Shown in pieces: positions 26,015-35,378 of a stretch of 64,000 bases of DNA. The notes beneath the pieces are model-generated. The model had not been told where the DNA came from and did no database searches. It saw only the letters and a list, made by a program, of their open reading frames with translations. The stretch is from contig NZ_CP106738.1 in the NCBI RefSeq assembly GCF_025639885.1, positions 2,604,001 to 2,668,000 of the forward strand, given 5' to 3'. Position 1 is the first letter of the stretch. Every line of letters begins with the position of its first letter. This DNA comes from Roseovarius pelagicus (GTDB taxonomy: Bacteria; Pseudomonadota; Alphaproteobacteria; Rhodobacterales; Rhodobacteraceae). A program made the translations under genes and the position numbers.

Positions 26015-27338
26015 ATGGCTGGAATTCCACACGATCACTACGAGCCCAAGACTGGCGGCGAAAAATGGCTGCATAGCCGTCTGCCGATTGTCGGGCTGCT
26101 ATATGACACGATCATGATCCCCACCCCCAAGAACCTGAACTGGATGTGGATCTGGGGCATTATCCTGACGTTCTGTCTGGTGTTGCAGATCGTTACCGGC
26201 ATCATCCTGGCGATGCATTACACGCCGCATGTCGATTTTGCCTTTGCATCGGTCGAACACATCATGCGCAACGTGAATGGCGGGCACTTTATCCGCTATT
26301 TGCACATGAACGGCGCATCGCTGTTCTTTGTTGCGGTCTACCTGCACATCTTCCGCGGTCTCTATTACGGGTCGTACAAGGCCCCGCGCGAGATCACATG
26401 GATCATCGGGATGCTGATCTATCTCGCCATGATGGGCACTGCGTTTATGGGCTATGTTCTGCCCTGGGGGCAGATGTCGTTCTGGGGGGCTACGGTCATC
26501 ACCGGTCTGTTCGGCGCGATCCCCTTTGTGGGCGAGATCAATCCAAACATGGCTGTTGGGCGGACCGGCGGTGGACAATGCCACGCTGAACCGTTTCTTT
26601 AGCCTGCACTACCTGCTGCCCTTCGTGATCGCAGCCCTCGTGGCCGTGCATATCTGGGCGTTCCACAGCACCGGCAACAACAACCCGACCGGCGTCGAAG
26701 TGCGCCGCGCATCGAAAGCCGAAGCGCAAAAGGACACGGTTCCGTTCTGGCCCTACTTCGTGATCAAGGACTTGTTCGCACTGGCGGTTATCCTTGCGGT
26801 TTTCTTTGCCATCGTCGGGTTCATGCCGAACTATCTCGGTCACCCCGATAACTATATCGAGGCGAACCCGCTATCGACGCCTGCACATATCGTGCCTGAA
26901 TGGTACTTCTTGCCCTTCTACGCAATTCTGCGCGCCTTTACGTCGGATGTATGGGTGGTGATGTTTGCCAGCTGGATCACCGGCGGCATCGTCGACGCCA
27001 AATTCTTTGGCGTGCTGGCGATGTTCGGTGCGATCGCGATCATGGCGCTGGCACCGTGGCTGGATACGTCATCGGTGCGGTCTGGTCGCTATCGGCCGAT
27101 GTTCAAATGGTGGTTTGCGCTGCTTGCGCTCGATTTCATCGTTCTGATGTGGGCGGGTGCGATGCCGGCAGAACCGCCGTTCTCGACCATCTCGCTGATC
27201 GCTTCGGCCTACTGGTTTGCGTATTTCCTCGTTATCCTGCCGCTATTGGGTGTGATCGAGAAACCGTTGCCACAGCCCGAGACCATCGAAGACGATTTCA
27301 AGGCGCATTACGGCAAAGCCGAAACGCCGGCCGAATAA
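26015..27338 (+). pseudogene. petB: Cytochrome b of the bc1 complex with a one-base insertion
   Basis: The two halves of a normal cytochrome b (about 440 aa) lie in different frames. The first runs from the ATG at 26015 through [10 protein letters not shown], the first haem-ligand region ([18 protein letters not shown]) and [14 protein letters not shown] to about 26536. After an extra A at about 26537 (GGCGAG-A-TCAATCC) the second continues as [29 protein letters not shown], with the second haem ligands, PEWYF (Qo site) near 26896, and the C-terminal helices. The span is 1324 bases (3n+1). petA and petC are intact, so an error in the sequence is more likely than a dead bc1 complex. Confidence 0.92.
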
Positions 27339-27352
27339 GAGAGGACAGGAAA

Positions 27353-28204
27353 ATGTTTAAGAAGATTGGCATTGCCGCCGTTGCGGCCCTGACCCTCTCG
27401 GCTGGTGGTGCATTCGCCGCTGGCGGCGGGGGTCATGTCGAAGATGTGGATTTCTCGTTCGAGGGTCCGTTCGGCAAGTTTGACCAGAACCAGCTGCAAC
27501 GCGGCCTCAAGGTCTACACCATGGTCTGCGCATCCTGCCACGGGCTGCAATACGTTCCGATCCGCACGCTCGCGGATGAGGGCGGGCCGCACCTGCCGGC
27601 GGATCAGGTCCGTGCCTATGCGGAGCAGTTCGAGGTGTTCGACAAGGAACTCGATGATTTCCGCCCCGCGAAGCCGGTTGACCATTTCCCCGGTTCGGCG
27701 CTGGACACGGCACCCGACCTGTCGCTGATGGCGAAGAAGCGCGCTGGGTTCCACGGGCCTTTGGGCTCTGGCTTTAATCAGCTGGTCAAAGGCATGGGCG
27801 GGCCAGAGTACATCGTAACTTTGCTGACGGGCTATCACGAAGCTCCTGAATGTGCGCCCGAGGATTTCCCCGGCTCGTACAACGTGGCTTTTGCTGCAGG
27901 TGGTTACCCCGACTCGTGCAAGAACGAAGACGGTTCGCACATGGTACCGGGCAGCTGGATTGCAATGGCCCAGCCACTTTATGGTGAGGACGTGGACTTT
28001 GATGATGGCCACGACAACAGCCTGCACCACACAGCAGAGGATGTTGCGGCGTTCCTGATGTGGACCGCTGAGCCCAAGCTGATGGCGCGCAAGAATGCCG
28101 GCCTGACCGGTGTGATCTTTCTCACGCTGTTGTCGGTTCTGCTCTATCTCACGAACAAGCGGATCTGGGCCCCGATCAAGGGCAAGAACAAGAAAACCAG
28201 CTGA
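27353..28204 (+). CDS. petC: Cytochrome c1 of the bc1 complex
   Basis: 283 aa with a signal peptide ([18 protein letters not shown]). The haem c motif CASCH lies near residue 57-61, the distal methionine is likely in the [30 protein letters not shown] [11 protein letters not shown] region, and a C-terminal membrane anchor ([22 protein letters not shown]) ends the chain. A CAPEDF...DSC pair may form the disulfide seen in the alphaproteobacterial proteins. It takes electrons from the Rieske protein. It begins 14 bases after petB with AGGACAGGAA upstream and ends just before a strong terminator. Confidence 0.96.
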   Translation: MFKKIGIAAVAALTLSAGGAFAAGGGGHVEDVDFSFEGPFGKFDQNQLQRGLKVYTMVCASCHGLQYVPIRTLADEGGPHLPADQVRAYAEQFEVFDKELDDFRPAKPVDHFPGSALDTAPDLSLMAKKRAGFHGPLGSGFNQLVKGMGGPEYIVTLLTGYHEAPECAPEDFPGSYNVAFAAGGYPDSCKNEDGSHMVPGSWIAMAQPLYGEDVDFDDGHDNSLHHTAEDVAAFLMWTAEPKLMARKNAGLTGVIFLTLLSVLLYLTNKRIWAPIKGKNKKTS

Positions 28205-28227
28205 TCCAAACTAGATATGATGCTGTT

Positions 28228-28262
28228 GAAACCCCGTTCGCAACGCGAGCGGGGTTTTTTCG
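28228..28262 (+). terminator. Rho-independent terminator of petABC
   Basis: An AAACCCCG / CGGGGTTT-type stem with a TCGCAACGCGA loop region and a run of six T. Classic intrinsic terminator 24 bases after the petC stop. Confidence 0.92.
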
Positions 28263-28398
28263 TATCCGCCGCGCAGGCGGGGGCCGAAAACTGCGGGGTC
28301 CACCCGCACAGAATTTTGGCCAGCAGATGCTATCAAGCTTTGGCGCGCCGCGATGAACGACCGCCGACGAAGGTCCGATCATGGGGAGCGTTCGCGGC

Positions 28399-29424
28399 CT
28401 AGGGGCGGCGCAGCGTGTCGCCATAGCTGATGGTCGGCTCCAGTGCGATGCGGACCGGTGACGGGTCCGCGTCGTCCGCGACCCGTGCCGATATGATCTC
28501 GGCTGCGCGGCGGCCAATTTCGTTCCGGCAGGCGTCCATCGTTGCCAACTGGCGCGGCAATCCTTTGAGCAGGTTCAGCCCGTTGAAACCAGCCAATCCC
28601 ATCTGACCGGGAATATCCACGCCCTGTTCATGCAGCCAAAGCAGGCCGCCCGCGCCTATCATATCGTTAGAATAATAGAGAAAATCCAGTTCCGGGTCGC
28701 GCTTGAGAATGTCTTGGGTCATCTCGCGCCCTTTTATCAGGGCAGAGCCGCCTTCGTAGAATTCCTGATCCGCGATCTCGACGCCGGCCTTGGCCAGTGC
28801 CTCGGTAAAGCCTTCGAAGCGTTTGCGGGCCCGGTGATCGCGCGGCATCTTGGTGCCCAGAAATCCGATCCGCTGATAGCCGGAGCGTAGAATTTCGCGC
28901 GCCATCTGTTCGCCTGCGCGACGGTGCGATATGCCAACGACCGAATCCACGGGTGTGCCATCCACATCCATGATCTCGACCACCGGGATCCCGCTGGCCT
29001 TGAGCATCGCGCGCGATGCTTCGGAATGTTCCAGTCCGGCAATGATCACGCCGGAGGGCCGCCAAGAGAGCATCTCGTAGAGGACTTTTTCCTCTTTTTC
29101 GCGGGAATACCCGGTCACGCCGACAACCGGTTGCAGTCCTGTGTCGTCCAGCGCGTCGCTGATGCCAGTCATGACCTCGGGAAAGACCAGATTCGACAGG
29201 GATGGGATGATCACGGCAACCAGATTAACCCGGCTGGACGCCAGTGCCCCGGCGATCTTGTTGGGCACGTAACCCAGTTCCTTGGCGCTGGCGAGTACAC
29301 GTGCGCGGGTAGCGTCCGACACATCGCCGCGATTGCGCAGAACGCGACTGACGGTCATTTCGGACACACCGGATGCTTCGGACACATCGCGCAGGGTCAG
29401 CGGGCGGTTGTCTTGATTGCTCAC
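28399..29424 (-). CDS. LacI-family transcriptional regulator
   Basis: 341 aa. The N-terminal LacI HTH (LTLRDVSEASGVSEMTVSRVLRN, hinge helix PNKIAGALASSR) is followed by a periplasmic-binding-protein-like sensor domain (VAVIIPSLSNLVFPEVMTGI, RIGFLGTKMPRDHRARKRFEGF, LYYSNDMIGAGGLLWLHE). The sensor resembles the gluconate/GntR subgroup. No sugar genes are adjacent, so its target is elsewhere. An AAACGTTA core upstream of the start (about 29453-29460) resembles LacI-family half-sites and could be an autoregulatory operator. Confidence 0.92.
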   Translation of the reverse strand: MSNQDNRPLTLRDVSEASGVSEMTVSRVLRNRGDVSDATRARVLASAKELGYVPNKIAGALASSRVNLVAVIIPSLSNLVFPEVMTGISDALDDTGLQPVVGVTGYSREKEEKVLYEMLSWRPSGVIIAGLEHSEASRAMLKASGIPVVEIMDVDGTPVDSVVGISHRRAGEQMAREILRSGYQRIGFLGTKMPRDHRARKRFEGFTEALAKAGVEIADQEFYEGGSALIKGREMTQDILKRDPELDFLYYSNDMIGAGGLLWLHEQGVDIPGQMGLAGFNGLNLLKGLPRQLATMDACRNEIGRRAAEIISARVADDADPSPVRIALEPTISYGDTLRRP

Positions 29425-29547
29425 GAGTGTTTGTCCCTTGCATACCTTGTAGAAACGTTAGCGCGAACACCGCGTAGTGATCAAGCGTCGTGCACGTACT
29501 ATACATAGGTGACATCCACGTTTTGGCGCGCTAAGCAAGCTCAACGT

Positions 29548-29624
29548 GGCCCCGTGGCTCAACTGGATAGAGCAGCCCCCTCCTAAGGGGCAGGTTGCAG
29601 GTTCGAATCCTGCCGGGGTCACCA
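29548..29624 (+). tRNA. tRNA-Arg (anticodon CCT)
   Basis: 77 nt with encoded CCA. Acceptor GGCCCCG pairs with CGGGGTC; anticodon stem GCCCC/GGGGC with loop CTCCTAA; T arm GGTTCGAATCC. It borders the gene-poor accessory stretch, but no second copy of its 3' end was found in the window. Confidence 0.96.
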
Positions 29625-30866
29625 CTACATATGGCTAAATAGCTGATATATAGTAAATATTTGAAATTTACTTTCTATCATCCCCCCCAATTATCCCCCC
29701 TATTTGTGTGTATGCGTCCGGTAGTCTTCGGACTGTTGCTTTTTTCCTGAAGCGTCCGCACACAAATTCGACCGCCGGGCCAATCCCACCTAACCAATCA
29801 CGACGGTCGAGGCTTAATCGGACAGAGGATACCCCCACCCCCTGGCCCACCCCGGCGACATACTCCATTCTTTCTATCAGACCCCTCGCGAAAAATTCTG
29901 CAGTTAGATTCGCACGAAATATCTCTAAGCTCGACAAGGCAAAAATTGTTCTATGAAGTGGGCTAACTTTTCCATTTGGATGGCAGGCAATTACCTGAAG
30001 GTCGGTTGAGCGTAACGTGCCAACATTTTCTGATGCTGCGAAACTCTCGGCATTTTGATGAGCATTTCAACAGTTCGGGCGGTGAGCGGACCTTCGCTGC
30101 AGGCGCGAACCCGAGCCCGGTCAGGGCGGACGCTGCGCCAGGCCCGGAGGTCGTCTATGGGCCGAGAGCGACGCCGCGCGGGGGGGGCGGACCAGGCGCT
30201 TGGCCCTGCGGCGCAGCGAAGGTCGGGAACGAGCCCTATTTGGCAATTTTTTGTGACGCACCGAAAGTCAGCTTCTGGGCGAACGAACCGGAAAATGACA
30301 TAGATCGACAAAGGTCTGCCGATCCGCATGTTAAGGGCTTGCAAACCTAAACCACCTTAAGGGCATCGGTGGTCTCAGAAATGAAGCCAGAGTCATCAAC
30401 GTTGTATTTTCGACGTTAAGAGACTATGTGAAAGATACGAAAGTTGCGGCTCACTGCGGCATAGGCGCATCAGCCTGCCAGAGCGAACCACAACCCTCCA
30501 TCATGAAAATTCAGCTGTCACGTCCTGTAGCAGGGCTCTGATGTTTGGGAAGGTTGCCGATGTCATCGCGCATGACCACGTCGTGTTTGACATTTCTTCA
30601 TCCGTTTGTGGTCGCAGGATACACCGACGAACTGTCCGCGGGCGACTGCTGAGGGTTGGCAGACGATAACGTCATGCTCAGCCACTGCTTTGCGGCATAT
30701 CGACCGACAGCGACGTTTCTAATGATGAATTGGCCCGCTGGAAGTCAGAGCTACGCGCAGTGGACCACCGAGACCTAGAGTTGGCATCGGCGCAAGATCA
30801 GGCCAGCGCAACTACAAACGTAGTCAAAAATAGTGCGGCGGCGCTTTCTCCGTCAGAGGATTGAAA
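29625..30866. other. Gene-poor stretch after tRNA-Arg
   Basis: No convincing gene. It starts AT-rich with C-runs (29685-29702), and contains a long inverted repeat (30089-30224). Just before the next gene, a frame (about 30726-30864) reads NDELARWKSELRAVDHRDLEL and on to a TGA at 30862-30864, but no ATG could be found. It may be the tail of a decayed gene. The several short open frames here have no recognisable product. Confidence 0.6.
30089..30224. repeat. Inverted repeat, GACCTTCGCTGC ... GCAGCGAAGGTC
   Basis: Perfect 12-base arms at 30089-30100 and 30213-30224 with a very GC-rich interior. This looks like a roseobacter intergenic repeat remnant, but no second copy is seen in the window. 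Confidence 0.6.
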
Positions 30867-31220
30867 ATGACATTTCCCGAATGGACAAAACCCGGTGTTT
30901 ACGGTGCCTTAGTTGGCGCAGTAGCTGTCTCAATCCTTGGCTTTACATGGGGCGGCTGGACGACTGCAGGTAGTGCGGAGGAAATGGCTGATAGCTTTGC
31001 CGCAGAGCAAGTCACCTTGGCCATGGTGCCCGTATGTCTCGGCCTTTCAGAAGCGGATGCGGAGCGCGTAGAAATACTGGCAACGCTTCGAGAAGCTTCC
31101 GGCTTTCAGCAGCGCAATGCCATGATGGAAACTGGCTGGGCCACGTTGCCGGGCACAGATGCCCCGAGCCGGGACCTGGCAGACGCATGTCTTGCGGAGC
31201 TCGCCTTAGGTGGATCGTAA
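30867..31220 (+). CDS. Small single-pass membrane protein, unknown
   Basis: 117 aa from the ATG at 30867 (AGAGGA before it). One TM helix near the N-terminus (PGVYGALVGAVAVSILGFTWGGW) is followed by a soluble helical domain containing two cysteines (VPVCLGLS, DACLAELAL) and an acidic/neutral surface. No family recognised. Its 3' end overlaps the following GTG-started gene by 11 bases, so it is probably co-expressed with the cysteine-repeat protein. Confidence 0.7.
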   Translation: MTFPEWTKPGVYGALVGAVAVSILGFTWGGWTTAGSAEEMADSFAAEQVTLAMVPVCLGLSEADAERVEILATLREASGFQQRNAMMETGWATLPGTDAPSRDLADACLAELALGGS

Positions 31221-32049
31221 ATCACAACTCACGAAGCATCGCGATCCACATGCTATCGCTGCCTTTGCCCCTGCGCAAACACCAACAGTCATGGCCCTAT
31301 TTATCGGTTCGATTTTGGCGGTCATGCTTTTTGTACCCCCTGCATTTGGACAAACCGCCAGTCAGCCAATGCCTGAGAACGCCAGTGCCAAAAGTTATGG
31401 TGATGGATGGGAATGTAACATTGGATTCCGGTTGAACGAAGATGCCTGCGTCGCCGTTGTTGTGCCGCAAAACGCATACGACACGAACTGGTCCTATGGG
31501 TCCGGCTGGGAATGTCTGCATGGGTTTCGCAGAACCGATGAAGCTGCATGTGTTGAAGTGGAGGTGCCTGAGGGTGGGTTCTTGGCCCCCTCAGGCGAAC
31601 GGTGGCGGTGTTTGCGCGGCTACATTAAGGTCGATGACACCTGTCAGGAGATCGTGCTGCCAGCAAATGCGTATCTGGCAGATGCCTCATATGGCTCCAT
31701 GTGGACGTGCGAACGCGGGTTTAAAGCAACTGACGACCAGTGTACTGCCATCGCGGTTCCGGCCAACGCCTATCTGAATGGATCAGGATACGGTCATCCC
31801 TGGACATGTGAGCGTGGCTTCTTTGAACAGGCTGGTCTGTGCGCAGCCGTCGCGATCCCCGCAAATGCATTTTTCGACGACGCAATCTACGGCACAGGGT
31901 GGAAGTGCGAACGTGGATACGAAGCTTCAGGCGAGACATGCGAATTCATAAACGTTCCCGAAAATGCGCATCTGGACAGGTCGGGCAACCGCTGGGAATG
32001 CAACAAAAATTTCCAGAAATCGAAGGGGCTGTGCGTCCTTAACAACTAG
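31210..32049 (+). CDS. Secreted cysteine-repeat protein (seven ~33-aa repeats)
   Basis: 279 aa from a GTG at 31210 (GGAG upstream); an ATG at 31291 is an alternative. A hydrophobic segment ending VPPAFG is a signal peptide or anchor. From about residue 60 to the end there are seven repeats of the plan YGxxWxCxRGF-x7-9-C-x4-VPxNAYL, each with one W-x-C and one second Cys: 14 regularly spaced cysteines, likely one disulfide per repeat. The last repeat is cut short at GLCVLNN. This gives a rod-like extracellular or periplasmic protein. No enzyme motif. It precedes the DUF1611/racemase pair. Confidence 0.8.
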   Translation: MDRKSQLTKHRDPHAIAAFAPAQTPTVMALFIGSILAVMLFVPPAFGQTASQPMPENASAKSYGDGWECNIGFRLNEDACVAVVVPQNAYDTNWSYGSGWECLHGFRRTDEAACVEVEVPEGGFLAPSGERWRCLRGYIKVDDTCQEIVLPANAYLADASYGSMWTCERGFKATDDQCTAIAVPANAYLNGSGYGHPWTCERGFFEQAGLCAAVAIPANAFFDDAIYGTGWKCERGYEASGETCEFINVPENAHLDRSGNRWECNKNFQKSKGLCVLNN

Positions 32050-32089
32050 GCGTGAGCCACGGCACCATCCCCATTCAAAATACGCATGT

Positions 32090-32107
32090 GAGGGCAATTC
32101 CGCCCTC
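32090..32107. promoter_or_regulatory. Small hairpin before the DUF1611 gene
   Basis: GAGGGC-AATTCC-GCCCTC, a perfect 6-bp stem 28 bases before the DUF1611 ATG and 41 bases after the preceding stop. It could reduce read-through or shape translation; no T-run. Confidence 0.35.
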
Positions 32108-32134
32108 CGTGCCAACCTATAAAAGAGAGCGATA

Positions 32135-33334
32135 ATGGAAACCAAATCTGAAACTGTCGATACCATTCGCCGCCCTGTCAGGGGATCCCAAGCGCCTCCA
32201 ATGAAACAGATCAAACCTGCAGGCTTGACGTCAGGCAGGCAGATCGCGTCCTCACCGACGGCGGTCGTCTATTGCGAAGGGAACTTCGCGCAAATCGATG
32301 GCAAGTCGGCAAATGGTCTTGTGCGCCATTCTCAAGCGTATCGCATCCTTTCCGTCATCGACAGCACCTATAGCGGACAAGACAGCGGATCCGTCCTCGA
32401 CAATACAATGAACCATATACCCATCTTTGGTGATCTGGACGCTGCGGTTGCACATCAAGCTGTCATTCCCGATACGCTGATCTATGGGATGGCCCCCTCA
32501 ACAGGACGGCTTTCACCTGCGGATCGAGGCGTTGTTCTGAATGCGATCGGGCTTGGCATGAACATCGTGAGCGGGCTGCATGAGTATCTGAGCGACGACC
32601 ATGAGATAGCCACCGCCGCATCCGAACGGAATGTCACGATCCGCGACATCCGCAAGCCGAAACCCAGCAAGGACATGCGCCTGTTCGATGGCAGCGTATC
32701 TGGTGTCAAAGCTCTGCGGATAGCGGTTCTTGGAACGGATTGCGCTATTGGAAAGCGGACAACGGCGACCGTTTTGGCGCGAGCCCTCAATGCGAAGGGC
32801 ATCAAGACGGTCCTTGTCGGCACGGGCCAGACCGGCCTGATGCAGGGCGCGAAATACGGTATCGCAATGGATGCCGTACCGCCGCAGTTCTGCTGTGGCG
32901 AGCTCGAAGGCGCGGTAGTTGCCGCATCTGAGGCCGAACAGCCCGATGTGATCCTGATCGAAGGTCAGGGTGCCCTCAGCCACCCTGCCTTTTGCACATC
33001 GGCCTTCATTCTGCGGGGGAGCCAGCCGGATGCGGTCATCCTGCAGCACGCGCCGAAACGTGCCCATCGATGTGACTTTCCCAATATGCCGATGCCTTCT
33101 GCGGCAAGTGAGATCGCCTTGATCGAAGCCTTTGCCGATACAAAGATCATCGGTGTCACCCTCAATCACGAAGGCATGACAGAGGCCGAAATCACCGAAA
33201 CCATCGCGGCCCAGTCCCACGAACTCGGGTTGCCCGTTTCCGATGCATTGGCCAGACCCGTTGCACATCTGCTTGAGATGGTGGTCGCTGCATATCCAGG
33301 GTTGACGCAAGGGGCGCCCGTGGCCGCGATATGA
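32135..33334 (+). CDS. DUF1611 family protein (DgcN-like, D-amino-acid N-acetyltransferase candidate)
   Basis: 399 aa. The N-terminal domain (SSPTAVVYCEGNFAQIDGKSANGL) is followed by a P-loop domain, AVLGTDCAIGKRTTATVLARAL (about 198-220), typical of DUF1611, with VPPQFCCGELEGAVVAA and LIEGQGALSHPAF, then a C-terminal GVTLNHEGMTEAEI segment. DgcN, a DUF1611 protein, has been described as a D-glutamate N-acetyltransferase that works with an enolase-superfamily racemase DgcA. Here the partner (ATGA overlap at 33331-33334) is instead a PLP racemase-like protein. The first 25 residues are an extra polar leader. Confidence 0.8.
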   Translation: METKSETVDTIRRPVRGSQAPPMKQIKPAGLTSGRQIASSPTAVVYCEGNFAQIDGKSANGLVRHSQAYRILSVIDSTYSGQDSGSVLDNTMNHIPIFGDLDAAVAHQAVIPDTLIYGMAPSTGRLSPADRGVVLNAIGLGMNIVSGLHEYLSDDHEIATAASERNVTIRDIRKPKPSKDMRLFDGSVSGVKALRIAVLGTDCAIGKRTTATVLARALNAKGIKTVLVGTGQTGLMQGAKYGIAMDAVPPQFCCGELEGAVVAASEAEQPDVILIEGQGALSHPAFCTSAFILRGSQPDAVILQHAPKRAHRCDFPNMPMPSAASEIALIEAFADTKIIGVTLNHEGMTEAEITETIAAQSHELGLPVSDALARPVAHLLEMVVAAYPGLTQGAPVAAI

Positions 33335-34452
33335 GTTGCCCACGCGTCGAAGTGGACCTGGCCAAGATACGCCGCAACACGCAGACCCTTGTCAGTCGCC
33401 TGGGCCCACGCGGGATCAGCGTCACGGGCGTGACCAAGGCGGTCTGCGGACATCCTACCATTGCCAGGGCGATGCTTGAGGGTGGCGCTGTGGGGCTTGC
33501 CGATGCACGTATCACAAACGTGCAAAGGCTGCGTGCGGCAGGGCTGACAGACCCCATCACCCTGATCCGCACTCCGATGTTGAGCCAGGCCGATCACATC
33601 GTCCAGTCCTGCGAGACAAGCTATAATACCGAGATGCTGGTCATTACTGCATTGGCCGCCACCGCGATCCGCAAGGGGGCTGTCCACGGTATCGTCCTGA
33701 TGGTCGAGATGGGCGATCAGCGCGACGGCATATTGCCCGAGAACCTGGCTGACATCGCGCAGCAGGTCATGCAGATGTCTGGGGTCGCGTTGAAAGGGAT
33801 CAGCGCAAATTTCGCGTGCTTGAACGGGCTTGCGCCTACCGCGTTGCAAATGGACGCTTTTTGCGACCTCGCGAATGAGATTGAGGGTGTTTGCGGCCCG
33901 TTCCTCAAGATCGTGTCTGGTGGCAACTCAGCCAACTTGCCCTGGGCGCTTGGCGAACACGCGACGGGTCGCGTCAACGACCTTCGTCTGGGTGAGGCGA
34001 TCCTACTGGGTGTTGAGCCAGTGTCTGGCGACCGGATCGACGGGATGTACACAGACGCCTTCACGCTTGTCGCAGAAGTCATTGAAACGGGTTCAAAACC
34101 TGCGCCTTCCGCCATCGCTCTGGTCAATCCAACTTTGGCAAGACGTCGCATCGCGCAAGCCAGTGGTGTTTCCAAGCGCTTTATCGTCGCTATGGGACAT
34201 CAGGACACCGACATTCTGGGTCTTTCAATGCCTGTTGGAAGCACATTGATCGGTGCGACCAGCGATCATCTTGTCATTGGAATGCCCGGCACCCCGCCGC
34301 CGCTGGGCTCCGAGGTAAGATTCCATTTGAATTACAATGCGTTGATGCATGCCATGGCTGCACCAGACATCGAAGTGACACTGTTGGGCAATCAATCCAT
34401 GCGCCCATCACGGCACACCCAAGGCGAGGTCGGCCACTTGGCGTTGGTGTGA
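33331..34452 (+). CDS. PLP-dependent alanine/ornithine-racemase-like enzyme (fold type III)
   Basis: 373 aa. The N-terminal TIM barrel begins RVEVDLAKIRRNTQTLVSRL with the PLP lysine in GVTKAVCGHP, followed by VGLADARITNVQRLR, MVEMGDQRDGI, and a phosphate-binding SGGNSANLPW. The C-terminal beta domain is small (HLVIGMPGTPPPLGSEVRFHLNYNALM). This is the ornithine/alanine racemase (Orr, YhfX-like) group rather than canonical Alr. Substrate is unproved; context with a DgcN-like protein suggests a D-amino acid. It is coupled to the DUF1611 gene by a four-base overlap. Confidence 0.85.
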   Translation: MSCPRVEVDLAKIRRNTQTLVSRLGPRGISVTGVTKAVCGHPTIARAMLEGGAVGLADARITNVQRLRAAGLTDPITLIRTPMLSQADHIVQSCETSYNTEMLVITALAATAIRKGAVHGIVLMVEMGDQRDGILPENLADIAQQVMQMSGVALKGISANFACLNGLAPTALQMDAFCDLANEIEGVCGPFLKIVSGGNSANLPWALGEHATGRVNDLRLGEAILLGVEPVSGDRIDGMYTDAFTLVAEVIETGSKPAPSAIALVNPTLARRRIAQASGVSKRFIVAMGHQDTDILGLSMPVGSTLIGATSDHLVIGMPGTPPPLGSEVRFHLNYNALMHAMAAPDIEVTLLGNQSMRPSRHTQGEVGHLALV

Positions 34453-34501
34453 AAGACCTCGCTTGGTCCGGCCGACCTTAAACCACAAAGGAAACTGAAA
34501 A

Positions 34502-34738
34502 ATGACGAAACTCACAAAAAAAAATCTGTTCAAGGTGTATGACGCCAAACCAGAAACCCCGATGGATAAGACGACGCGTGTTGTCAGACAAATGGTCGAC
34601 GAAGAAACAGAACAACGTGACGCCAAGAATTCCCGACTGCGCAATGCTCGCCTTGAAAGAGAAGCAAACCGGCCACCTGTACCCAAAGATTCAGCAGCGT
34701 CTAAATCGCGTCGCACGAAAGCCACTTCAACGCGGTAG
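34502..34738 (+). CDS. Small basic protein, unknown
   Basis: 78 aa, preceded by AAAGGAAACTGAAAA. Highly charged (LTKKNLFKVYDAKPE, then EETEQRDAKNSRLRNARLEREAN, then a Lys/Arg-rich tail), predicted helical and probably disordered, with no cysteine and little hydrophobic core. No family recognised. It follows the racemase gene by 49 bases and may belong to the same transcript. Confidence 0.55.
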   Translation: MTKLTKKNLFKVYDAKPETPMDKTTRVVRQMVDEETEQRDAKNSRLRNARLEREANRPPVPKDSAASKSRRTKATSTR

Positions 34739-34864
34739 TTGAACTTCGGCGGTTTTGAGTGCGCTAAGTGCTCCGCTGGAAAAAAGGCACTTCAATCCGG
34801 CTGAAATCGGCTAGGGCTGTTCCTGGAACTTCCAATTTTCTCAGCCGATCACAAGGATCCATCC

Positions 34865-35145
34865 ATGACAGACGCAGACCGTTCCCCAGAAAAATCCACT
34901 ACATCTGCCAGACTTATGTTGGAACCAACACTAAGAGCAATGGGCAGACAGGTCTGAAAATTGCCAAGCAATTTGAATGTTCCTCAGCGTCGGAAGCAAA
35001 AAGCAGAGCCGAACGAGAGGCGCTATCCGAATACTGCGCGGGTGATGACGCCTACATGGTTACTGAAGATCCAGCCAGCGGAGAAGTCGGCGACCCAAGC
35101 TTCCTTTTAAGGCTAGGCCATTTTCCGGAATTTGACGAATTCTAG
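34865..35145 (+). pseudogene. Small protein gene with an apparent one-base deletion in an A-run
   Basis: ACAAGGATCC precedes an ATG at 34865 that reads MTDADRSPEK and then leaves frame at a run of five A. The coding-looking continuation (IHYICQTYVGTNTKSNGQ, then LKIAKQFECSSASEAKSRAEREALSEYCAGDDAYMV) is in the next frame and ends at 35145. One more A in the run would give a single 93-codon protein with a beta-sheet/helix layout. As written the ATG frame stops after 30 codons. Function unknown. Confidence 0.6.
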
Positions 35146-35378
35146 AAACCCGAAAATAATCACGGACTTCCCGAAGGCCGTAATCGACGCGCTATTCCTC
35201 GATCCAAGTCCTACGCACCAAAAAAGCGGACATCTGTGCAAACGCGGCGAACTCACATTTCGTCCCGCAGAGCTGACCTCCGACTGCTACCGACACGCGC
35301 AGACGCAGCGAACGGCGGCTTTGGCTGGCCGCACTGCAGTAATCTGTACCGGGGCTGAAGGTCGGCTTCGGGCCGTGA
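35146..35378. other. Intergenic, no gene seen
   Basis: Contains GC-rich imperfect repeats (for example CGGGGCTGAAGGTCGGCTTCGGG near 35349-35371) but no coding pattern. Confidence 0.5.

Noticed and set aside
30055..30303. Arg/Ser-rich plus-strand frame of 82 aa
   Set aside because: It is the reading of a GC-rich inverted-repeat segment, without a ribosome site or homology.
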